Positions 1 to 5,068 of a stretch of DNA of 5,068 bases are shown here, in pieces. The stretch's first letter is position 1. Every line of letters starts with the position of its first letter. The stretch spans positions 1-5,068 of the forward strand of contig JAUWRZ010000187.1 in the NCBI GenBank assembly GCA_030610325.1. Direction: 5' to 3'. Origin of the DNA: Sulfurimonadaceae bacterium (GTDB lineage: Bacteria > Campylobacterota > Campylobacteria > Campylobacterales > Sulfurimonadaceae). The notes under the pieces are model-generated. The model made no database searches. It worked only from the letters and a program-made list of their open reading frames with translations, and was not told the DNA's origin. The position numbers and the translations under genes are program-made.

Positions 1-1677
1 GTATGGTGTAAGTATATTACCCTCATGCTCAATACGTACTAATGCCTCAAACTTCTCGATCTTGTTCGTCCGGTTATCCCGAATACCTTGGAAATAAGGT
101 ACGACCTGATCGTTCTCAAGCGCATTATGCAGTATACCACTCATATCAAGGAACTCTTTACGTTCGACATGATCAAGTCTATCCAGACCAGGATCATAGA
201 CATGGTAGCGGTTGGACCCAAGGTTCTTGGCCTGTCTAAGGGCAAAGGAGGCTTTGCGGAAGAGGTGTTTCCCACCCACAGCCGCCCCGTAAGTAAATGT
301 GATGTTGATAGTATGTTTTCCAAAACGCATCTCATTCTCAAAGAAACGTCCCTGTATGTTCTTGATCATCTTGACGGCCGAGCTATCATCATCATATAAC
401 ATACCAAACTCATCGGCATCGATACGGAACACCTCTACACACTGACAGATAGACTTCAATCTCAGAGCAATAGCTTTAAGTATCTGGTCGCCCATATCAA
501 AGTCATAGACGATGTTGATATTACTGAAGTTGTTGACATTGGCGATGATAAGCGTCCGGTCATCCCTTTTATCATCCAAGATCTCCATCAGCTTTATCTT
601 GTTTCGCAGTTCAGTCAATCGGTCATAGACCCTTGTGTCTTGATGTAGACGTGCACTAAGATAACGTAACAGCAGAGCGATACTTAAAAGAAATAACAAG
701 CCAAAGACGATCATCAAGAGCATAGATACAGAGTCATGCAGCTGTTCAAGTAACTCACTCTCGTGATCGTGCGTCTTTTTAAAGAAGAGCAGATAAGCCA
801 TCTCGCTGAAGTCCACCGCTTTGACTTTTCCAGTCACGACCATATAGTCATCAAGCTTTTGGTGATGCATATCTCCAGGCAGATATTGTCGACTCACCAA
901 AGACTCTATACTCTTTCCTTGCAGCTTAAGCTCGATATCTTGTGATAGTGCTCCGGAATCGACGATATAATAGCCATTGATAGACGCTTTGGTAGCTGTA
1001 TCGATAAGTCTACTCTTATACTTTTTATCGATGGCGACGACGAGCTCCTCGTCTTGTCCCTTAAGATCACTTACGATGGAGTCAAAGGGTGTACTCACTT
1101 CGATACCACCTATGGCTTTACCCTTATAGACAATAGGTACGACGACTTTAAACACAAGGGACTTCTCACTGACATCCATCAGCTGCTTGACACTTAGCTT
1201 CTTCAGACTCTGTTTGATCCACGGCTGTGTAGCAAAGACATCATCACCCTTTTGAGTGCTCCATGAACGGTAAAGGTTGATGCCACTGCGATCGATTATC
1301 TGAAGATCGCTCCCTTTTACAAGATTGTTCTCCGCAAATGTATTTAAGATAGCATTTACTCTGCTGATGCTACTGCTGAGCCCGATCTTCCCTGTGCGGC
1401 GGTCGACTGTCACACTCTGTGCTGAGGCAATAGCAAGTGCTAGTGCCAATTCACGTTTTTTCGAGACAGCCTTGGTAAGTCGCTGACGAAGATCTGACTC
1501 TTGCTCCATCATATGTTCAGTATGAAGTCGATTTTCTTGCTGTTGGAGTGTATAGACCTCGAGCAGCAGGTACGCAAGGATACTAAACCCTATAAGGTAT
1601 AAGACATAAAATATCTTTTTCTCATGCTTAAAGATCCTCCGTAAAAGAGTCATCTCCTCTTTATCGACATCATCCAT
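1..1677 (-). CDS. Membrane-bound Cache-like sensor with degenerate GGDEF and EAL domain (3' partial)
   Basis: This open frame of 559 codons has no stop and leaves the window at position 1, so the C-terminus is missing. Residues 1-21 are cytoplasmic and charged; residues 22-43 form a transmembrane helix. Residues 44-316 are a periplasmic region that looks like a Cache-type sensor, with a long N-terminal helix and a segment around IIDRSGINLYRSW (127-139). A second transmembrane helix lies at 317-340. A GGDEF domain follows at about 350-495. Its signature reads DADEF (420-424), the usual DxD metal pair is NVN (380-382), and no RxxD inhibitory site precedes it, so cyclase activity is unlikely. 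An EAL domain begins near 515, with Q530 and the motif EALVRI (544-549) containing the expected metal-binding Glu. The best inference is a signal-responsive cyclic-di-GMP phosphodiesterase. The remaining EAL catalytic residues are off-window, so a non-catalytic receptor role stays possible. The ATG at 1677 is chosen because a Shine-Dalgarno sequence precedes it and an in-frame stop lies at 1704-1702. Confidence 0.9.
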   Translation of the reverse strand, partial: MDDVDKEEMTLLRRIFKHEKKIFYVLYLIGFSILAYLLLEVYTLQQQENRLHTEHMMEQESDLRQRLTKAVSKKRELALALAIASAQSVTVDRRTGKIGLSSSISRVNAILNTFAENNLVKGSDLQIIDRSGINLYRSWSTQKGDDVFATQPWIKQSLKKLSVKQLMDVSEKSLVFKVVVPIVYKGKAIGGIEVSTPFDSIVSDLKGQDEELVVAIDKKYKSRLIDTATKASINGYYIVDSGALSQDIELKLQGKSIESLVSRQYLPGDMHHQKLDDYMVVTGKVKAVDFSEMAYLLFFKKTHDHESELLEQLHDSVSMLLMIVFGLLFLLSIALLLRYLSARLHQDTRVYDRLTELRNKIKLMEILDDKRDDRTLIIANVNNFSNINIVYDFDMGDQILKAIALRLKSICQCVEVFRIDADEFGMLYDDDSSAVKMIKNIQGRFFENEMRFGKHTINITFTYGAAVGGKHLFRKASFALRQAKNLGSNRYHVYDPGLDRLDHVERKEFLDMSGILHNALENDQVVPYFQGIRDNRTNKIEKFEALVRIEHEGNILTPY

Positions 1678-1686
1678 CTCTACAAG

Positions 1687-1691
1687 CTCCT
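1687..1691 (-). promoter_or_regulatory. Ribosome binding site of the GGDEF-EAL gene
   Basis: The minus strand reads AGGAG here, nine bases before the ATG at 1677. This supports that start over the next in-frame ATG at 1653, where the only purine-rich GAGGAG touches the start codon directly and leaves no spacing. Confidence 0.7.
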
Positions 1692-1706
1692 GGAATAGTT
1701 GTCAAT

Positions 1707-1715
1707 AGAATAGCA
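1707..1715 (-). promoter_or_regulatory. Possible extended -10 promoter for the GGDEF-EAL gene
   Basis: The minus strand reads TGCTATTCT, an extended -10 (TGn) followed by a hexamer that matches TATAAT at four of six positions. Upstream, 1716-1742 is T-rich on the minus strand, as is common ahead of sigma-70 promoters in Campylobacterota, where a clear -35 is often absent. Transcription would start near 1700, leaving a leader of roughly 20 bases. The rest of the gap between ruvX and this gene (1678-1782) is AT-rich and shows no open frame or obvious hairpin. The call rests on a short motif match only. Confidence 0.3.
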
Positions 1716-1782
1716 TTAAACAAAATAAAATATGATTAAAGTCTGCTTTTGAGGATGTTATTATGGAAAAGGGGTAACTATA

Positions 1783-2172
1783 TTAGAGGTGCCCTAAATA
1801 GCGCTCCAGGATTATCATCGCAGCGAGTGAGTCGACTCTGCCGTCACGTTTGTAGCGCATAGTACCTTTCATCCGCTCCTCAGCTTCGAGTGATGAGTCA
1901 CTCTCATCTTGAATATAGAGCGGACCATCATAAGCGACTAGCTTCATGAAATGCTCTACACGACGGCGCATCTCCTCTTCAGAGCTTCCACCCATCGGGA
2001 TGCCGATGACTACAGCTTCGGCTTCCCACTCATCGATGATCGCTTTGACAGCAGCAGATGCCTGATCACGGTTTTTACGTATTACAGCGTTCAAGGGAGT
2101 GACTATAGAGGAGTCAGCACTATAAGCCAGTCCGATGCGTTTAAGCCCCAGATCGATAGCTATAATCCTCAT
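1783..2172 (-). CDS. ruvX: RuvX/YqgF family putative pre-16S rRNA nuclease (Holliday junction resolvase-like)
   Basis: A complete protein of 129 residues, close to the usual YqgF length of about 130-150. It has the RNase H-like fold signature of the family: IDLGLKRIG at the N-terminus (D7 as the first acidic residue), the VIGIPMGG strand-loop (55-62), the DESDSS motif (89-94) and the C-terminal KRDGRVDSLAA segment (108-118), where D114 is a likely catalytic acid. In E. coli and other bacteria the family is linked to maturation of the 16S rRNA 5' end; the Holliday junction resolvase name comes from fold similarity. The ATG directly follows the TAG stop of mnmE (TAGATG), and only a weak GGG lies before it, so translation probably depends on coupling to mnmE. 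It is the last gene of the compact group; no terminator is visible after it. Family assignment is firm, the exact reaction less so. Confidence 0.93.
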   Translation of the reverse strand: MRIIAIDLGLKRIGLAYSADSSIVTPLNAVIRKNRDQASAAVKAIIDEWEAEAVVIGIPMGGSSEEEMRRRVEHFMKLVAYDGPLYIQDESDSSLEAEERMKGTMRYKRDGRVDSLAAMIILERYLGHL

Positions 2173-3516
2173 CTATTTACCCAGACAGAAGCTGCCGAAC
2201 ATCTTGTCAAGCATCTCATCATGCTCATATGGCCGGGTGATCGAAGCGATCGCATGGATGGCTTCGTTCATATGAAAAGAGAAGATCTCAAGCTCCTGAT
2301 CGCTTAATGGCATGACGGCATCAGAGAGATCCTGCACGGCACTCTCTACAGCTTGTATCTGACGGGTTGAGATCAGCATCATCTCATCAGAGTGATCTTT
2401 ACTGTCCATTATCACCTGCAGTGCTTCTATGAGTGCTGATGCATTGTCTTTACAGTTTAACGATAGCGGGGAGTGATGCAGCAGGAAGGAGCTGTCGAAG
2501 TGCTGTTGAAGGTCGCACTTGTTTAGTACCGTGATGATCTCTTTCTCATCACCATACTTCTCCAACAGCTCGACTATCGTCTTGTCTTCACTATCCTCGA
2601 CACGGCTGCCGTCAAAAAGAGCCACCACGATATCACTCTCCTCGATCGCTTCAATAGAGCGCTCGATCCCGATACGTTCGATCTCATCACCTGATTCACG
2701 TATGCCGGCGGTATCTACCATACGGATGAGATGGGTGCCTACACGGATCTGCTCTTCGATCGTATCTCGGGTAGTCCCTGCAATATCGCTGACGATCGCA
2801 CGATCAAAGTTCAGCATCGCATTAAGCAGTGAGCTTTTCCCTACATTTGGCTTACCGATGATAGCTACTTTAAAGCCCTGCATCAACCCTGCCCTGCTCT
2901 TACTAGCTTGCAGTGTACGTGAAAGCGTCTCACTCAGACGCTCCAGACGTGCAGTGATCTGATCGATCAGGTCCTGAGGGAGGTCCTCCTCCGCGTAATC
3001 GATCGTCACCTCAGAATAAGCCACGATCTCCAGTAGCTGATCTCGTACATCCTCGACATAAGCTCTAAGCGAACCCTTCATCTGCTTTGCCAGGATCTTC
3101 GCAGCATCCTCACTTTTTGCTTCTATAAGCTGTGCGATCGCTTCCGCCTCACTTAGATCGATACGTCCATTAAGAAAGGCACGTTTACTGAACTCTCCAG
3201 GGTCAGCTACTCTTGCACCCAGTCTCAGAGCAGCCTTAAGGATCTCCTGTGCGACGATATGACCGCCATGGCACTGGATCTCGATAATATCCTCAGCCGT
3301 AAAACTCCTGGGTCCCTCAAAATAGATCACGATCGTCTCATCAAGTAGTTCATCGTTGTCATCAAAGATAGAGGTGAGTGTGGCATAACGCGGTCGAAGT
3401 GAGTCTCGTCTGCTAAGTCTCTTAGCGATGGAAAGTGCATCTGTACCGCTTATGCGGATGATGGAGATGGAACCGATACCATGGGCAGTGGCAATGGCTG
3501 CAATAGTATCGTTCAT
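2173..3516 (-). CDS. mnmE: tRNA uridine-5-carboxymethylaminomethyl(34) synthesis GTPase MnmE
   Basis: MnmE (TrmE) is a cytoplasmic GTPase that, with MnmG, installs the carboxymethylaminomethyl group at C5 of wobble uridine 34 in certain tRNAs, using a methylene-tetrahydrofolate carbon. The 447 residues match the family (454 in E. coli). The folate-binding N-domain covers about 1-118, with TIAAIAT at the start, QCHGGH (81-86) and DPGEFSKRAFLNGR (105-118). The helical domain is split by the G domain: 119-210 and about 380-447. The G domain has G1 GKPNVGKS (221-228), G2/K-loop GTTRDT (247-252), G3 DTAG (268-271) and G4 NKCD (332-335). The protein ends in CLGK with the conserved Cys444, a conservative variant of the usual CIGK. 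The gene begins four bases after the jag stop with no good Shine-Dalgarno sequence, and its stop abuts ruvX, so it appears translationally coupled at both ends. It is unusually rich in GATC. No key residue is missing, so it should be active. Confidence 0.98.
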   Translation of the reverse strand: MNDTIAAIATAHGIGSISIIRISGTDALSIAKRLSRRDSLRPRYATLTSIFDDNDELLDETIVIYFEGPRSFTAEDIIEIQCHGGHIVAQEILKAALRLGARVADPGEFSKRAFLNGRIDLSEAEAIAQLIEAKSEDAAKILAKQMKGSLRAYVEDVRDQLLEIVAYSEVTIDYAEEDLPQDLIDQITARLERLSETLSRTLQASKSRAGLMQGFKVAIIGKPNVGKSSLLNAMLNFDRAIVSDIAGTTRDTIEEQIRVGTHLIRMVDTAGIRESGDEIERIGIERSIEAIEESDIVVALFDGSRVEDSEDKTIVELLEKYGDEKEIITVLNKCDLQQHFDSSFLLHHSPLSLNCKDNASALIEALQVIMDSKDHSDEMMLISTRQIQAVESAVQDLSDAVMPLSDQELEIFSFHMNEAIHAIASITRPYEHDEMLDKMFGSFCLGK

Positions 3517-3520
3517 AAGA

Positions 3521-4471
3521 TCAGTGGTCGTTGTAACTGTTGATTATGATATATTTCGCACCATCACGCGTCGAACGTATCGCTACATATTTATCGGCGT
3601 AGCGGCTTCGCAGTTCACGTAGAGCGATCTGCACCAGTACCCCATCGAGGATCTTCGTCTGTGCTTTCCCGTCTCTATCGATGTTCTCATAGACACCGAT
3701 AAGATAACGCTGCACAGACTCCTCCTGGTTCTTCAAGAACTCAGCGATCTCAAGACGAAGTTGGACCTGATAAGAGGCGTTGATCCAGTTAAAGAGCATA
3801 TAGGAGAGTGCTTTATAACGATACCCCTCTTTACCGATAAGCAAGGCTGCATCATCGCCGCCAAACTCAATAAGAAGCGTACTGTCATCATAGACAGAGA
3901 CGTTGATCACATCGATCACGAAACAGGTCCGCTCAAAGAGCGCATTGATCTTTGTCCCTACTTCTACTGCGACCTCTTCGATGGAGGGTCTATCCTCAAA
4001 GAAACTCTCTGTCACACTGGAGTGCTCCGCATAATCATGACGTTTTCTTGCCGCTTCCGGCTCACCCTGATCGGTGACAAAGGTCTGTGGAAGGATGGTC
4101 TCGTTGAGTGAGGAGATCTGGGAGATCTTATCTTTGATGAAACTCTTTGCTTTGGCAGTCTCTTTTTTAAACGCTTTGACCGGAGCGATCTCAAAGCCTT
4201 TGTCCTTCTCACCTTCATCAGTCGGTTTGACTTCAGAGACTGTGATCGGTGTCTCAGGGGGCTTTTTTTCCACGACCGGAGTCTGTTTCTGTCCATCTTG
4301 AGGCATCTTGCAGCTCGCTACGATGATGGCACTCTTTTTAAAGAGCTTCTGTCTCAGTCCACGACCGGGCTGCTGTATGACCTCGACATCTATCTCAGTG
4401 ATCGAACAGTTCAGCTGTTGCGCTGCTTGTGCATACGCCTCTTCTAGCGAATCTGCTTCAATCTTTATCAT
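3521..4471 (-). CDS. jag: Jag (KhpB/EloR family) RNA-binding protein with Jag_N and KH domains
   Basis: A protein of 316 residues placed directly after yidC, the usual place of jag. Residues 1-50 are a Jag_N domain ([20 protein letters not shown] and the GRGLRQKLF loop). Residues about 56-160 form a Lys/Glu/Pro-rich, probably disordered linker. A type II KH domain covers about 185-245, with the GxxG loop as [11 protein letters not shown] (212-222). The last 70 residues occupy the R3H position, but no Arg-x3-His signature is present; a rough alignment puts Gly277 and Gln281 there. In other bacteria this family binds RNA and influences cell elongation and envelope growth. H. pylori HP1451, in the same yidC-HP1451-trmE order, was described as a partner of the VirB11 ATPase HP0525. 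The start at 4471 fits the Jag_N domain and overlaps yidC by 14 bases. Starts at 4540 or 4516 would add up to 23 residues of yidC antiframe and are disfavoured. The purine-rich tract at 4475-4489 is a weak ribosome binding site. Confidence 0.9.
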   Translation of the reverse strand: MIKIEADSLEEAYAQAAQQLNCSITEIDVEVIQQPGRGLRQKLFKKSAIIVASCKMPQDGQKQTPVVEKKPPETPITVSEVKPTDEGEKDKGFEIAPVKAFKKETAKAKSFIKDKISQISSLNETILPQTFVTDQGEPEAARKRHDYAEHSSVTESFFEDRPSIEEVAVEVGTKINALFERTCFVIDVINVSVYDDSTLLIEFGGDDAALLIGKEGYRYKALSYMLFNWINASYQVQLRLEIAEFLKNQEESVQRYLIGVYENIDRDGKAQTKILDGVLVQIALRELRSRYADKYVAIRSTRDGAKYIIINSYNDH

Positions 4472-5068
4472 TGTCTTTCTCTTTTCCCTGATGCTTTTCA
4501 GCCAGGTGCTCTTCATGACGTGTCTCTTTAGCAGCAGCAAAGCTTCTGTTTACCATCCACTGCTGTGCGATCGAGAAGAGGTTGTTCACAAACCAGTAGA
4601 GGACAAGCCCTGAAGGGAAAGTGATAAAGAAGAACGTAAAGATCACCGGAAGGAACTTAAAGATCTTCTCCTGCATAGGGTCAGTAAAGTTACTCGGTGT
4701 CATCTTCTGCTGGTAATACATAGAAGCACCCATCAGAAGTGGAAGCACATAGAACTGATCCATACGTGAAAGGTCCGTCACCCAGAAGATCCATGGTGCA
4801 CCCTGGAGTTCGACCGCGTTCAGCAGTACGCGGTAGATAGCAAAGAAGACCGGGATCTGCAGCAGAAGCGGCAGACAACCACCAAGTGGATTGGCATTAT
4901 GCTTTTTATACATATCCATCACCGCAGCGTTCATACGTTGCGGATCGCCTTTATATTTTGCCTGAAGCTCTTTGACCTTCGGTGCGATCTCCTTCATCCT
5001 CTGCATGGAGACCATACCCTTGTATGTCAGCGGGTAAAGTACCATACGGATAAGAAGGGTAAGTGCGA
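4458..5068 (-). CDS. yidC: Membrane protein insertase YidC, C-terminal part (5' partial)
   Basis: YidC inserts and folds inner membrane proteins, alone or with SecYEG. The window holds the last 202 codons; the frame is open through the right edge, so the ATG at 5045 is internal and the start lies outside. The visible part matches the conserved Oxa1/YidC core. [14 protein letters not shown] includes the Arg (codon 5048-5046) that lines the hydrophilic groove in the family. A charged cytoplasmic hairpin follows, with [35 protein letters not shown] (visible residues 59-78) is a transmembrane helix, a second lies at about 105-118, and a third at about 136-163 contains FPSGLVLYW. The protein ends in a hydrophilic tail of about 30 residues rich in Lys, Glu, Asp and His. 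This tail may contact the ribosome, which is an inference. The last 14 bases are shared with jag. The large periplasmic domain expected in Gram-negative YidC would be encoded off-window. Confidence 0.97.
   Translation of the reverse strand, partial: ALTLLIRMVLYPLTYKGMVSMQRMKEIAPKVKELQAKYKGDPQRMNAAVMDMYKKHNANPLGGCLPLLLQIPVFFAIYRVLLNAVELQGAPWIFWVTDLSRMDQFYVLPLLMGASMYYQQKMTPSNFTDPMQEKIFKFLPVIFTFFFITFPSGLVLYWFVNNLFSIAQQWMVNRSFAAAKETRHEEHLAEKHQGKEKDNDKD

Noticed and set aside
88..399. Open frame of 103 codons on the plus strand
   Set aside because: It lies opposite the GGDEF domain coding sequence, has no recognisable domain, and the minus frame shows clear GGDEF-family residues.
1740..1790. Rho-independent terminator after ruvX
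   Set aside because: The GGG and CCC stretches near the ruvX stop do not form a continuous stem and no T run follows on the minus strand.
1951..2307. Open frame of 118 codons on the plus strand
   Set aside because: It spans the antisense of the ruvX-mnmE junction; both minus-strand proteins there are well conserved families.
2519..2962. Ser-rich open frame of 147 codons on the plus strand
   Set aside because: It is the antisense of the MnmE G domain; the Ser and Ile richness is a by-product of GAT/GAG/ATC codons read backwards.
2246..3141. GCGATCGC as a cyanobacterial HIP1 repeat
   Set aside because: Only two copies occur, both inside mnmE and consistent with the local GATC excess; the proteins and gene order point to Campylobacterota, not cyanobacteria.
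3761..4111. Open frame of 116 codons on the plus strand
   Set aside because: Antisense of the KH domain region of jag, with no family resemblance.
4012..4296. Arg/Ser-rich open frame of 94 codons on the minus strand
   Set aside because: It is a shifted frame within the Jag linker; the basic composition comes from Lys/Glu-rich codons read out of phase.
4472..4540. Upstream extension of jag to ATG at 4540 or 4516
   Set aside because: The added residues overlap yidC by up to 83 bases and do not belong to the Jag_N domain, which starts at the ATG at 4471.
4690..4878. Minus-strand open frame of 62 codons inside yidC
   Set aside because: Out-of-frame shadow of the conserved YidC core.

Overview
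The window carries one strand of genes only. All five genes read on the minus strand, and together they cover almost every base. The housekeeping set yidC, jag, mnmE and ruvX (yqgF) is packed with overlaps or gaps of 0 to 4 bases. After a short AT-rich gap follows a large membrane-anchored GGDEF-EAL signalling protein. The order yidC-jag-mnmE, the moderate G+C content and the protein sequences point to Campylobacterota (the former Epsilonproteobacteria), perhaps a Sulfurovum-like lineage. That placement is an inference from gene order and general protein character, not from a search.

Layout in transcription order, from high to low coordinates: (1) 5068-4458, the C-terminal part of YidC, the membrane protein insertase, cut by the window edge. 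(2) 4471-3521, Jag (KhpB/EloR family RNA-binding protein), starting inside the end of yidC. (3) 3516-2173, MnmE, the tRNA wobble-uridine modification GTPase, complete and with canonical motifs. (4) 2172-1783, RuvX/YqgF, whose ATG directly follows the mnmE stop codon. (5) 1782-1678, an AT-rich gap of 105 bases with a possible extended -10 promoter and a ribosome binding site. (6) 1677-1, a two-transmembrane protein with a Cache-like periplasmic region, a degenerate GGDEF domain and the start of an EAL domain, running off the left edge.

The first four genes look like one transcription and translation unit for membrane protein insertion, RNA binding, tRNA modification and (by family) 16S rRNA processing. 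The fifth gene is probably a sensor-type cyclic-di-GMP phosphodiesterase or effector. It has no clear functional tie to the others and likely has its own promoter.

I see no mobile element, CRISPR array, tRNA, rRNA or convincing terminator. No undescribed multi-gene system is evident. The points most worth checking are the loss of the Arg-x3-His signature in the C-terminal domain of Jag, the Asn-for-Asp replacements in the GGDEF domain, and a strong excess of GATC, densest in mnmE.
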